Assembly (NCBI GenBank): GCA_965223985.1
Contig: OZ245030.1
Coordinates: forward strand, 3,162,001 to 3,226,000
DNA: 64,000 bases
Reading direction: 5' to 3'
Source of the DNA: JAPPKS01 sp963667895
GTDB lineage: Bacteria > Poribacteria > WGA-4E > PCPOR2b
A program made the position numbers and the translations under genes. Under the pieces are notes generated by a model. That model ran no database searches, had not been told where the DNA came from, and saw only the letters and a program-made list of their open reading frames with translations. This document shows, one piece after another, positions 19,154-27,713 of this stretch (within the stretch, counting starts at the first letter, position 1; each line of letters begins with the position of its first letter).

Positions 19154-20128
19154 TCAACCGAAGGAGACACCTAATTTGACGCTCCGTTCAGGATGATTGT
19201 CCATCTCTATATAGGCTTCGACTGAATCTTCAAACGGCACCACCGGATCAACGACACCTTCACAATCAAATCTACCTTCAACAAGCCACTTCCAGCAGGT
19301 ATCAACGATACGTCCGAAATGCCAGCGCGGATGATCGCGGTTCGGATCGCTGTTGGCACGGGCAAAGATGATGTTCGGGATGTTGACATGCGCGACAGCA
19401 CCGAGGTCAAGCCCGCCCGTACACGCTTTTGCGCGTCCAGCGTAGACGATTGTTCCTTCAAAAGCGACACTGCGAATTGCATCATCAAGGGCTTCGTACA
19501 CTGCACTTGTTTCTACAGCCACATCAACGCCAAGCCCGCCAGTCGCTTCTTTGAGCACCTCGCCGGTATTAGAGGCAGTGGGATCGATAACAAGCTCCGC
19601 CCCCGTTTTTTCAGCGACCTTCCGCCGTCTTTCGAGCGGGTCTACGGCAGCGACGAAGTCAGCCCCTGCGATCCGTGCCATTTGCACCGTCATCAACCCA
19701 ATGGCACCAAGCCCAAAGACAGCCACCCGCTCACCAACGCGTACCTTTCCATCGCGAATTGCGGACATTGCAAAGTGGGCTGGATCATAGCAGACCGCTT
19801 CCTTCCACGTCATACTCTCAGGCATCCTGAGGACACCAGCCGCACGCCATGTATGCGTCTCCTTGAGGTGCCCGTGACTGGCGACGCGTTCCCCAATCGC
19901 GAAACCCTCAACCTCTTCCCCGATTTCAATAACTTTTCCGACGCACATATTTCCAAGTCCCATCGGAAAAGTTTCGCCGTCATATCCGTAATACGCTGTC
20001 AGTTCTGTACCACGCTTGGGCGCGCCGAATTCGACTTGAACCCGGACACTATCCGCGGGGACGGGACCATCTGCGTACTCTCTCAAGACGGGCTGCCGAA
20101 GGGCAACCGCGACCAATTCTCTTGGCAT
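19154..20128 (-). CDS. zinc-less medium-chain dehydrogenase/reductase
   Basis: A 324-residue MDR-superfamily oxidoreductase. The N-terminal GroES-like domain carries PKRGTELTAYYGYDG, the GTE-type entry seen in bacteriochlorophyllide a dehydrogenase-like and related MDR proteins, in place of the Cys-Gly-Asp zinc motif of alcohol dehydrogenases, so a catalytic zinc is unlikely. The Rossmann domain has VAVFGLGAIGLMTVQMAR (about residues 133-150) for NAD(P) binding, and AAVDPLERR after strand 2. The gene has a good AAGGAG site (the sequence reads aaggagaaaaag before the ATG). The substrate is unknown; sugars or cyclitols are a guess. A 1089-nt open frame on the opposite strand is a coding shadow. 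Confidence 0.85.
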   Translation of the reverse strand: MPRELVAVALRQPVLREYADGPVPADSVRVQVEFGAPKRGTELTAYYGYDGETFPMGLGNMCVGKVIEIGEEVEGFAIGERVASHGHLKETHTWRAAGVLRMPESMTWKEAVCYDPAHFAMSAIRDGKVRVGERVAVFGLGAIGLMTVQMARIAGADFVAAVDPLERRRKVAEKTGAELVIDPTASNTGEVLKEATGGLGVDVAVETSAVYEALDDAIRSVAFEGTIVYAGRAKACTGGLDLGAVAHVNIPNIIFARANSDPNRDHPRWHFGRIVDTCWKWLVEGRFDCEGVVDPVVPFEDSVEAYIEMDNHPERSVKLGVSFG

Positions 20129-20159
20129 CTTTTTCTCCTTAAAGTAGTAGGTATACTAC

Positions 20160-20233
20160 AAAAGCTACAGAAGACTATCGCCTTCGCTATCCGCTCAGTT
20201 GATCGCTCAGTTGATCGGTCGCTTGATTCCTCG
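20160..20233. repeat. ACTATCGCC...CAGTTGATC repeat between ADH and LamG genes
   Basis: ACTATCGCCTTCGCTATCC is followed by two adjacent CGCTCAGTTGAT 12-mers and a third diverged copy, ending one base before the stop of the LamG gene. This is a copy of the companion repeat scattered through the window's spacers. Confidence 0.65.
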
Positions 20234-21037
20234 CTATCTTTTAGCTTTGAGGTTGCCCCACGTGGTGGTGAGTTTTCCGTGCGGTTGAACGGCGAGAAAT
20301 CCTCTCAAACCGCCGTCGAAGTGGGCTTCAACCTCCTCTTCGCTCAAGGCGCGCTTAACGATGAGGACTTCGTCGATCATACCGTTGAAAAAGAAGGGAC
20401 CTTCTGACCAGCCGATGTTTAGCGCGTGGTCAATCTCTTCAGGGATGTTTACCTTGTCATCAACATCTCCGAACGGCTTACCGTCCAGATAATAGGTGTA
20501 TTTTCTGCCTTCCTTAACAAGAAGCATCTGATACCACTGCTTCAAATCCGGATCCCACGGGTCGGAGTCGATCCAAGCGACGCCTGCGCCGCCGGCGGTA
20601 TTGATGTGGAAGTCGATCCCGTTGCCGGAGTACCACCAAATCCATTTGTTTGTGGGACCGCCGCCCTCATCGTGTCCGAGCAGGGTAAAGCCCGAAGAAC
20701 CACGGTTCCCCTTCGGCGGATCTTCTTCGAAGTAAAGCCATAGTCCGATGGTGAAGTCGGTTTTGTGCAGGCTGAGGCTGTCGTCTTTCTCAATTTCGAC
20801 TTGGTTCGTTCCATCGAGCCGAACCGCTTGCCCGAATTTTCCCTTTTCTCGTTTCGCCTTCTGTTCCAGTATGCCGTCGTTACCGTGCGGGGACACGTCC
20901 TTGGCGACTAGCCCCTTTTCTTCGTCAAACGAGATGGCGAGTACGACATCCTTGTCCACTTCGAGCGCCGCCGTATCTCGAAGTGCGAACGCGAGCGTCA
21001 AAGCGAAGATTAATGCGATGGAAATCGTGTATTTCAT
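20234..21037 (-). CDS. secreted LamG/concanavalin-like domain protein with W-G-x-L-K tail
   Basis: A 267-residue exported protein. The ATG at 21037 has an AAGGAG site 7 bases upstream and starts a classical signal peptide (ISIALIFALTLAFAL...ALE). The body is one LamG-type jelly-roll (about residues 27-240): LAISFDEEKGLVAKDVSPHGNDG, FTIGLWLYFEE, WYQMLLVKEGRKYTYYLDG and GMIDEVLIVKRALSEEEV are the usual landmarks of this carbohydrate- or protein-binding fold. It ends in GKLTTTWGNLKAKR, a tail also found on three other secreted proteins here (58354, 59551, 60675). Likely extracellular or surface-bound; ligand unknown. The 5' flank contains inverted copies of the intergenic repeats. Confidence 0.87.
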   Translation of the reverse strand: MKYTISIALIFALTLAFALRDTAALEVDKDVVLAISFDEEKGLVAKDVSPHGNDGILEQKAKREKGKFGQAVRLDGTNQVEIEKDDSLSLHKTDFTIGLWLYFEEDPPKGNRGSSGFTLLGHDEGGGPTNKWIWWYSGNGIDFHINTAGGAGVAWIDSDPWDPDLKQWYQMLLVKEGRKYTYYLDGKPFGDVDDKVNIPEEIDHALNIGWSEGPFFFNGMIDEVLIVKRALSEEEVEAHFDGGLRGFLAVQPHGKLTTTWGNLKAKR

Positions 21038-21069
21038 TTTTGTTCTCCTTTTTGGGTTTTGAGTTTCAG

Positions 21070-21160
21070 CCACATTATTATATACGATCAACTGAGCGGA
21101 TAGCGAAGGCGATAGGTCTTGTAGGTTGGGTTTCGCTGATGGATTAACCCAACCCACATT
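21070..21160. repeat. REP-like palindrome plus inverted companion repeat
   Basis: GATCAACTGAGCGGATAGCGAAGGCGATAG (split here as GATCAACTGAGCG and ATAGCGAAGGCGATAG) is the reverse complement of the companion repeat. It is followed by GTAG-GTTGGGTT...AACCCAAC at about 21120-21152, a hairpin preceded by the GTAG tetranucleotide, the layout of RAYT-mobilised REPs. Confidence 0.65.
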
Positions 21161-21179
21161 CCGCATTACCCATTATACC

Positions 21180-21590
21180 TCATATATGTTGTATAGGGAT
21201 ACCGATTTTTGCGACAGTTGCGCCGGTGGCGACCATTGGGTATCCGGGGAAGCATCGGTTCATTTTCATCTGATCGACGGGGCTACAGGCTTGTTTCGCG
21301 TGGAATGCGTGGAAGTTGACAATCGGGACCGCGATGATTCGACCGTTTAGTGAATCCGGGGAAATTTGGCGCAGCAATTCGTGGACAACGGCGATACCGT
21401 TGAGTTCGTCGCCGTCGCTTATTGATTGTAGGTATAGCGTACGTTTTCCACAGGTTCCGTTGATTAGCACGACGGGCAAACGCACGGGCGTCCCGTCGGG
21501 CATGGATCCGACGGTAATGTAGTCCTCAACCCGTTTTCCGGGTTTTGCGACGAGTGATCCAACGGTGAGGCTGTTGTTATTTATCCACAT
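21180..21590 (-). pseudogene. truncated succinylglutamate desuccinylase/aspartoacylase-like protein
   Basis: About 136 residues matching the N-terminal third of M14-type AstE/AspA deacylases, which normally run to about 320-340 residues. The segments LTVGSLVAKPGKR, MPDGTPVRLPVVLING and LNGRIIAVPIVNFHAF are typical. At the zinc site the expected HGDE reads S-D-G-D-E, so the first zinc ligand His is replaced by Asp. The frame stops soon after NRCFPG, where the family would continue with NGS and the rest of the catalytic domain. A REP-like repeat begins about 30 bases beyond the stop. Loss of the C-terminal two thirds and of a metal ligand indicate a decayed gene. The start is uncertain (21590 or 21650). 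Confidence 0.7.
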
Positions 21591-21650
21591 TTTATCCACA
21601 TTTATTTGTACGTTAGGGTTTGTGTCACGGTATGGTTGTATTTGTGGCAT

Positions 21651-22018
21651 TTTAAACGTCCGGGAAACGGACCGGTGAATGCCAACGCTAAGGACGATTG
21701 GAACAAGAAAAGCCGAATGCGCTATTCGGAAATTGGAGCGGAGTATTGTGTTTGGTTATGTGTTTGGTTGCCGGAGGTTTCAAAAGCGTTGGGTTTCGCT
21801 ATCTCCAGCGAGTGTCGCACGCAGTAAACCTACAAAGCGATTCGTTATAATGCACATGTTTCGGCATACCCGCTCTACCCAACCTACAAAGACTACAAAG
21901 ACTACAAAGACTATCGCAGTCGCTATTCGCTCCTTTGATCCCTACCCAACCTACAAAGACTATCGCACTCACTATTCGTTCGCTTGATCGCTCAGTTGAT
22001 CTACCCAACCTACGAAAG
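21651..22018. repeat. diverged foldback arm and REP-like repeats
   Basis: At about 21760-21880 lies a diverged left arm of the foldback family (GGAGGTTTCAAAAGCGTTGGG ... GATTCGTTATAATGCACATG as separate landmarks), followed by several CTACCCAACCTAC copies and three ACTAC AAAG-type tandem steps up to 22020. No gene is supported. Confidence 0.65.
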
Positions 22019-22693
22019 CTACGAAATACGGGCGACCACGACCGCGACGGGTCCTTGTTGCCAGACGCATTCGGCGTCGAACCCTGCGGCGCGGGCGGCT
22101 TCGAGTTCCTCCTCAAGCGGGAAATACGTGTCTTCCTCCGCCCATTGCGTGAAATATTCCCGTGCACGCGGTTCATCAATTCCACGCGCGACCATATGAT
22201 CAATCCAGTTTCGCCACGTTGCCTCGCGTTCAGGGGGCGCCGCTGGCATCGTTGCGTCCGCATTGACGAAGGCGCCGCCAGATCGGAGCGCGTCGTAAAT
22301 CCGCCGGTAGAGTGCGCGTTTCGCATCCATTGTCGGTACATGGTGAAGCGCTAATGACGCCGCGACAGCTTTGCACGGCGGCAGCGGCATGTTGAACGAC
22401 GATTCGGTGAAGCGAACCCGTCCGTCAAACCGCTCGAGCCGCGTTCGTGCTTGTACTAGCATCTCGGGGTCGATGTCGATGAGTTCCACAGTTCCAGAAC
22501 CGTCCGCCGAGAGAATCGCCTCGGAGAGCGCGCCGGTACCCCCGCCGAGGTCGAGGGTCAAGCCCGGCGTTGTGCGGGCAATTTCGCGCGCAGCGACAGC
22601 TAGCATCGTCTCGTAGCCCGGAATGAAGCGGCGAATCGTTTCGTCGTAAGTGCGGATTTCAATGCCGAGGTGACGGTGTACGGAGTGGTTCAT
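22019..22693 (-). CDS. class I SAM-dependent methyltransferase
   Basis: A 224-residue methyltransferase. The ATG at 22693 (MNHSVHRHLG) is chosen because the open frame upstream of it is the remnant of a transposase in the same phase, not part of the enzyme. Motif I is LTLDLGGGTGALSEAIL (about residues 45-61), the acidic motif II end is ELIDIDPEML, and ALHHVPT is the post-motif segment typical of small-molecule methyltransferases. The C-terminal half (WIDHMVARGIDEPRAREYFTQW, AARAAGFDAECVW) resembles the Methyltransf_25/type-11 group. Substrate unknown. The gene directly abuts the dead RAYT copy, which may have replaced its native upstream region. Confidence 0.85.
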   Translation of the reverse strand: MNHSVHRHLGIEIRTYDETIRRFIPGYETMLAVAAREIARTTPGLTLDLGGGTGALSEAILSADGSGTVELIDIDPEMLVQARTRLERFDGRVRFTESSFNMPLPPCKAVAASLALHHVPTMDAKRALYRRIYDALRSGGAFVNADATMPAAPPEREATWRNWIDHMVARGIDEPRAREYFTQWAEEDTYFPLEEELEAARAAGFDAECVWQQGPVAVVVARIS

Positions 22694-22695
22694 GA

Positions 22696-23047
22696 TTATT
22701 CGTTGCCGATTTCGGTGGAAGCTGGAGTGTTCCCAGAATCTGCGTTGCCAGAATGCGCGCTCCTGTTTGGTTTTGCGTGATGTTGCAGCGGCACGTTCAA
22801 ATGTGGTTTGGCAATTACGGGTGAAGTAGCTTTTGATTTGCCGCCATCGGGTTGAGAAGTCGTGGTCGTCGTCGGGCAGTAGGACGAAGGCATCGACCTC
22901 CATTTTGGACGGCGTTCCATCGTGGAGCGGAGTGCTTGGCGTAGGAGTTTCACGTTTTCCGGTTGGCAGAGAAAAGGTTTGCGGTCATGGGTCACGACGG
23001 TGAAGAAGTAGGTTGCGCCATTGATTTTTGGCGCGGCGGTAGTGCAT
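22696..23047 (-). pseudogene. dead RAYT (REP-associated tyrosine transposase) copy
   Basis: This is a broken copy of the transposase at 24576-25118 and aligns with it from the ATG (23047) to the stop. It has a one-base insertion near codon 8, a two-base insertion near codon 48, an in-frame 30-bp deletion that removes the His-Leu-His metal-binding motif, and an in-frame 99-bp deletion between two GTGTTCCCA direct repeats that removes the catalytic Tyr region. A further deletion has removed most of the last 20 codons. It cannot be active. A perfect REP-type palindrome lies just upstream at 23088-23115. Confidence 0.88.
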
Positions 23048-23087
23048 GGAGGTCGCACCATATATATACTGTATGTTTTTCGTTTGT

Positions 23088-23115
23088 TAGGTTGGGTTAA
23101 GATCAACCCAACCTA
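23088..23115. repeat. perfect REP-like palindrome
   Basis: TAGGTTGGGTT and AACCCAACCTA form an 11-bp perfect stem around a 6-base loop (AAGATC). It sits 40 bases upstream of the dead RAYT start and 9 bases beyond the small basic-protein gene. Confidence 0.75.
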
Positions 23116-23123
23116 CAAAACTT

Positions 23124-23375
23124 CTATCTCCGTTTGTTCGATCTCGTGATGGTTACAACGACTGCCGTATCCTTCCGGCGTTCGGCTTCCTGACAACTGA
23201 TGAACCTACCTGTTTTTGCATCGCGCCCGACCTTAATGGTAGTTTCACCATGTTTCCGCCCCGCCTCGCCACCACCGTGCTTGCGAAAAACGACCTTTTC
23301 TACAGCCTGTTGAACTTGTCTTTTTGTGAGCTTCCCACGTTTGGGCGGGTACTTAACGATTCTTTCTCTAGCCAC
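23124..23375 (-). CDS. small basic protein with VGRDAKTGRF motif
   Basis: An 83-residue basic protein. The start is set at the GTG at 23375 because an exceptionally strong AGGGAGGTGA ribosome site lies 5 bases before it; an in-frame TTG at 23405 lies upstream of that site. The N-terminal half is Lys/Arg-rich (KYPPKRGKLTKRQVQQAV) and the C-terminal half contains TIKVGRDAKTGRFISCQEAERR, a motif I associate with small proteins found beside mobile or defence genes but whose function is not established. It begins 31 bases after the stop of the TIR/NDT-like gene in the same direction, so the two very likely form an operon. Confidence 0.7.
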   Translation of the reverse strand: MARERIVKYPPKRGKLTKRQVQQAVEKVVFRKHGGGEAGRKHGETTIKVGRDAKTGRFISCQEAERRKDTAVVVTITRSNKRR

Positions 23376-23405
23376 TCTAATCACCTCCCTAGGACCGTGT
23401 TTCAA

Positions 23406-24032
23406 TCAGCGGCTCGCATAAGTCGTCAACCATTCCGCTAGCAAGCAAGTATAATCAAATAAAATCAGCTCTTCAACCGTTAATTGATTCACCTCAGCCA
23501 GCTGAGGCAAATCCCTCCTAAATTCTTGGTAACGTTCCCAAATGATGCTTCCACTTGGAATTTTCTTACGTCTTGATGCGGTGCTCAGCCAATTTCGTAC
23601 AACTGTTACAACTTCTTCGGGATTGTTGTTATGAGCCTGAATATCTTGCCCTGCAATATCCGAAATAAATTGTTGATACCGATACCGTTCTTTATCCAGT
23701 ATGAGACAATTTTTCCTTTTTTGTTCCTTCAGACCAAATTTCTTTGCGCCAATAAAAACCCCCAATTCCAAAGGCATATTGAATCGAGGAAAACGTGAAG
23801 TCTCGTCTAATTCCGTTCGCGATATATCGTGAATCCCATAACGACAAGCTGCAACAATGTTATAGATTTTATCAATCCGAACTTGGCTGGCGTCTTCTTC
23901 TTCGAGGGCACAACGGGCAATAAATCCGCAATCGTGTACAGCAAAAACCATTGCATCAAACAAAGGTTTATAGGGCACATCAATGGGACAATTTAGAAAA
24001 ACATTGTGATTATAGCTTTTGGGTGAACTCAT
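23406..24032 (-). CDS. conserved protein with TIR/nucleoside-deoxyribosyltransferase-like N-terminus
   Basis: A 208-residue cytoplasmic protein. The sequence NVFLNCPIDVPYKPLFDAM...HDCGFIARCALE...IDKIYNIVAACRYGIHDISR, then PRFNMPLELGVFIG and ISDIAGQDIQAHN, is a pattern I recognise from a widespread uncharacterised bacterial family. The opening strand followed by a Cys-Pro turn, and the later R-F-N-M-P-L-E-L-G segment with its Glu, resemble the Rossmannoid TIR and nucleoside deoxyribosyltransferase folds, where a Glu acts on N-glycosidic bonds. A nucleotide- or NAD-directed activity, perhaps in defence, is therefore an inference and not shown. No signal peptide or membrane segment is seen. It is the first gene of a probable two-gene unit with the small basic protein. 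Confidence 0.68.
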   Translation of the reverse strand: MSSPKSYNHNVFLNCPIDVPYKPLFDAMVFAVHDCGFIARCALEEEDASQVRIDKIYNIVAACRYGIHDISRTELDETSRFPRFNMPLELGVFIGAKKFGLKEQKRKNCLILDKERYRYQQFISDIAGQDIQAHNNNPEEVVTVVRNWLSTASRRKKIPSGSIIWERYQEFRRDLPQLAEVNQLTVEELILFDYTCLLAEWLTTYASR

Positions 24033-24575
24033 GATTTGCTATGTCTGTGTGTTTAAACCCATCTTGCTCCCCCCTTTTTTAAGGCGGGACTGAGGGGGTA
24101 GTAGCGTGTGTCGCGATTCGGAGCAAGTTTTTGTAGGTTGGGTAGAGTCAACGGCGAAACCCAACGTTTTTGAAACGTCCGTTCAGCCGACCGGTTAACG
24201 GCAACACGAGAACGATGGGAACGACAAAAAGGAACAAAAGGCAATGACACTATACGGGATTTGTATGATTGTGTGGAAACGCGACGCGTTTTGGTGTTCG
24301 GGAGGTTTCAAAAACGTTGGGTTTCGCTCTGTCGAACAATTCTCGCACACAATTAACGAACAGACCGATTCGTTATAATGCACATGTTTCGGCATACCCA
24401 CTCTACACCAACCTACAAGAACTACAAAGACTATCGCCTTCGCTATTCGCTCCTTTGATCCTAACCCAACCTACAAGAACTGTTTGTTTGATGCCTTCAG
24501 CGCAATACGATAAGCATTATGCGCGGAATATTATGCCATATTTTAAGGACATATACCAACGAAAACCACAAAGAG
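24033..24575. repeat. REP-like copies and solo foldback arms upstream of RAYT
   Basis: Within this gap are a CCC-TT...AAGG type palindrome copy (24065-24098), a solo right arm of the foldback family (24133-24190: GTAGGTTGGGT then GCGAAACCCAACGTTTTTG), a solo left arm (about 24293-24415) and a companion ACTATCGCC repeat (24428-24465). No gene is supported. Confidence 0.75.
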
Positions 24576-25118
24576 TTATTCTTTGCCGATGTCGGGGTTG
24601 ATGGGGATTCCTGCGCCTGTGCTCCAGTTCGCGTCGTATACGCCGGCTTGGACGTAGCGGTGGAAGCTGGAGTGTTCCCAATCCTTTGGGGCGGTAACTA
24701 AGCCGTGCTTGACGGGATTATAGTGGATGTATTCAACGTGGTTGATATAGTCTTGAGTGTCTTTGACCGTGTGTTCCCAGAATCTGCGTTGCCAGAATGC
24801 GCGCTCGTTTTTGGTTTTGCGCGATGTTGAAGTAGCACGTTCAAATGTGGTTTGGCAGTGACGGGTGAAGTAGCTTTTGATTTGCCGCCATCGGGTTGAG
24901 AAGTCGTGGTCGTCGTCGGGCAGCGTCCAGATGGTGTGGAGGTGGTCGGGTAGCAGGACGAAGGCATCAATCTCGATCGGATGGCGTTCCATCGTGGAGC
25001 GGAGCGCTTGGCGTAGGAGTTTTACGTTTTCCGGTTGGCAGAGAAAAGGTTTGCGGTCATGGGTCACGACCGTGAAGAAGTAGGTTGCGCCATTGATTTT
25101 TGCACGGCGGTAGTTCAT
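24576..25118 (-). CDS. RAYT, REP-associated Y1 tyrosine transposase
   Basis: A 180-residue single-strand-specific transposase of the IS200/IS605-like Y1 superfamily, RAYT branch, which processes and may spread REP palindromes. TYFFTVVTHDRKPFL near the N-terminus, the HUH motif PDHLHTIW (His59, His61), the WQRRFWEHTVKD segment and DYINHVEYIHYNPVKHGLV with the candidate catalytic Tyr (Tyr124 or Tyr130) are all present, so the protein looks intact. There is no Shine-Dalgarno sequence before the ATG. It lies beside a 2.6-kb cluster of GTAGGTTGGGT-based palindromes (25.4-28.0 kb) and close to a dead copy of itself, as expected if it acts on these repeats. No insertion-sequence ends of its own were recognised. 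Confidence 0.92.
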   Translation of the reverse strand: MNYRRAKINGATYFFTVVTHDRKPFLCQPENVKLLRQALRSTMERHPIEIDAFVLLPDHLHTIWTLPDDDHDFSTRWRQIKSYFTRHCQTTFERATSTSRKTKNERAFWQRRFWEHTVKDTQDYINHVEYIHYNPVKHGLVTAPKDWEHSSFHRYVQAGVYDANWSTGAGIPINPDIGKE

Positions 25119-25415
25119 GGAGGTCGCACCATTGTATTATTATGTATATTAAGATGTGGGTTTTGTGGTATTCGGAGCATTATGCCATATTATTGGGACA
25201 TATATCAACGAAAACCAAGAACAACGGAAGCCAACGATCAGCTGAGCGATCAAGCGAACGAATAGGGAGCGATCAAGGGAGCGAATAGCGACCGCGATAG
25301 TCTTCTCCGTTCAGCCGACCGGTGAATATCGACACGAGAACGATCGGAACGCGAAAAAGGAACGGGGTTGTTCGGAGTTTGGGGCGGTGTATTGCGTTTG
25401 GTATTCATTTGGTGT

Positions 25416-25725
25416 TCCGGAGGTTTTAAAAACGTTGGGTTTCGCTCTGTCGAACAATTCTCGCACACAATTAACGAACAGACCGATTCGTTATAATGCA
25501 CATGTTTCGGCATACCCGCTTTACACCAACCTACAAAGACTACAAGAACTACCCAACCTACAGAAGCTCTACCCAACCTACGGGTTGCACGGAGGATTTG
25601 TTTTTGTAGGTTGGGTAGAGCGGGTATGGCGAAACACACGCAGTTTATTGCGAGCGATTTATGTGTTGAGGTTGTTTGGTAAATGTTAAGGTGTAGCGAA
25701 ACCCAACGTTTTTGAGACGTCCGGA
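25416..25725. mobile_element. foldback element, copy 1 (310 bp)
   Basis: Complete palindromic element bounded by TCCGGA at each end. The outer 19-bp stem is AAAAACGTTGGGTTTCGCT against its exact complement, and the tip is CTACCCAACCTAC against GTAGGTTGGGTAG. Confidence 0.82.
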
Positions 25726-25829
25726 CATCAGACCGGTTAACGGCAATACCAAAGCAATCGGAACAAGAAAAAGCAAAGGGGTTGTTCGGAGTTTGGGACG
25801 GTGTATTGTGTTTGGTATTCATTTGGTGT

Positions 25830-26141
25830 TCCGGAGGTTTTAAAAACGTTGGGTTTCGCTCTGTCGACCAATTCTCGCACACAATTAACGAACAGACCGA
25901 TTCGTTATAATGCACATGTTTCGGCATACCCACTCTACACCAACCTACAAAGACTACAAGAACTACCCAACCTACAGAAGCTCTACCCAACCTACGGGTT
26001 GCACGGAGGATTTGTTTTTGTAGGTTGGGTAGAGCGGGTATGGCGAAACACACGCAGTTTATTGCGAGCGATTTATGTGTTGAGGTTGTTTGTGGTAAAT
26101 GTTAAGGTGTAGCGAAACCCAACGTTTTTGAGACGTCCGGA
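25830..26141. mobile_element. foldback element, copy 2 (312 bp)
   Basis: Complete copy with the same ends and arms as copy 1, differing at scattered positions (for example GTCGACCAATTC in place of GTCGAACAATTC, and a 2-base insertion near 26090). Confidence 0.82.
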
Positions 26142-26423
26142 CATCAGACCGGTTAACGGCAATACCAGAGCGATTGAAACAAGAAAAAGCAAGGGGTTGT
26201 TCGGAGTTTGGGACGGTGTATTGTGTTTGGTATTCATTTGGTGTTCCGGAGGTTTTAAAAACGTTGGGTTTCGCTCTGTCGAACAATTCTCGCACACAAT
26301 TAACGAACAGACCGATTCGTTATAATGCACATGTTTCGGCATACCCGCTCTACCCAACCTACAAAGACTAAGGGGTTGTTCGGAGTTTGGGGCGGTGTAT
26401 TGCGTTTGGTAATTATTTGGGTT

Positions 26424-26733
26424 GCCGGAGGTTTCAAAAACGTTGGGTTTCGCTCTGTCGAACAATTCTCGCACACAATTAACGAACAGACCGATTCGTT
26501 ATAATGCACATGTTTCGGCATACCCACTCTACACCAACCTACAAAGACTACAAGAACTACCCAACCTACAGAAGCTCTACCCAACCTACGGGTTGCACGG
26601 AGGATTTGTTTTTGTAGGTTGGGTAGAGCGGGTATGGCGAAACACACGCAGTTTATTGCGAGCGATTTATGTGTTGAGGTTGTTTGGTAAATGTTAAGGT
26701 GTAGCGAAACCCAACGTTTTTGAGACGTCCGGA
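26424..26733. mobile_element. foldback element, copy 3 (310 bp)
   Basis: Complete copy, with the variant left end GCCGGAGGTTTC. It directly follows a solo left arm (26245-26370), as though a deletion had fused two elements. Confidence 0.82.
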
Positions 26734-26838
26734 CATCAGACCGGTTGACGGCAACACCAGAGCGATTGAAACAAGAAAAAGCGTAAGGCGTGGTTCGGAG
26801 TTTGGGGCGGTGTATTGTGTTTGGTAATTATTTGGGTT

Positions 26839-27128
26839 GCCGGAGGTTTCAAAAACGTTGGGTTTCGCTCTGTCGAACAATTCTCGCACACAATTAACGA
26901 ACAGACCGATTCGTTATAATGCACATGTTTCGGCATACCCACTCTACACCAACCTACAAAGACTACAAGAACTACCCAACCTACGGGTTGCACGGAGGAT
27001 TTGTTTTTGTAGGTTGGGTAGAGCGGGTATGGCGAAACACACGCAGTTTATTGCGAGCGATTTATGTGTTGAGGTTGTTTGGTAAATGTTAAGGTGTAGC
27101 GAAACCCAACGTTTTTGAGACGTCCGGA
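26839..27128. mobile_element. foldback element, copy 4 (290 bp)
   Basis: Complete copy with one CTACCCAACCTAC unit fewer at the tip than copies 1-3. Confidence 0.82.
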
Positions 27129-27450
27129 CTCAGACCGGTTGACGGCAACACCAGAGCGATTGAAACAAGAAAAAGCGTAAGGCGTGGTTCGGAGTTTGGG
27201 GCGGTGTATTGTGTTTGGTAATTATTTGGGTTGCCGGAGGTTTCAAAAACGTTGGGTTTCGCTCTGTCGAACAATTCTCGCACACAATTAACGAACAGAC
27301 CGATTCGTTATAATGCACATGTTTCGGCATACCCGCTTTACCCAACCTACAAAGACTATCGCCCTCCCTATTCGGTCGGTTGATCTACCCAACCTACAAA
27401 GACTATACGGGATTTGTATGATTGCGTGGAAACGCGACGCGTTTTGGTGT

Positions 27451-27713
27451 TCCGGAGGTTTCAAAAACGTTGGGTTTCGCTCTGTCGAACAATTCTCGCA
27501 CACAATTAACGAACAGACCGATTCGTTATAATGCAGATGTTTCGGCATACCCGCTCTACACCAACCTACGGGTTGCACGGAGGATTTGTTTTTGTAGGTT
27601 GGGTAGAGCGGGTATGGCGAAACACACGCAGTTTATTGCGAGCGATTTATGTGTTGAGGTTGTTTGGTAAATGTTAAGGTGTAGCGAAACCCAACGTTTT
27701 TGAGACGTCCGGA
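27451..27713. mobile_element. foldback element, copy 5 (263 bp)
   Basis: Shortest complete copy. The tip has collapsed to CTACACCAACCTACGGGTTGC followed by the right arm (quoted motifs CTACACCAACCTAC and GGGTTGC). Both outer arms are intact. Confidence 0.82.

Noticed and set aside
19319..20407. A 362-codon open frame on the plus strand
   Set aside because: It lies antisense to the MDR gene, whose protein is clearly conserved, and its translation resembles no family and runs into the companion repeat.
22693..22903. N-terminal 70-residue extension of the methyltransferase
   Set aside because: The extension is the in-frame remnant of the dead RAYT (it matches the intact transposase), and the methyltransferase family begins at the ATG at 22693.
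25250..26053. A 267-codon open frame and many related 60-130-codon frames between 25.2 and 28 kb
   Set aside because: They are translations of the foldback arms, share repeated peptides in every copy, lack ribosome sites and cross element boundaries.
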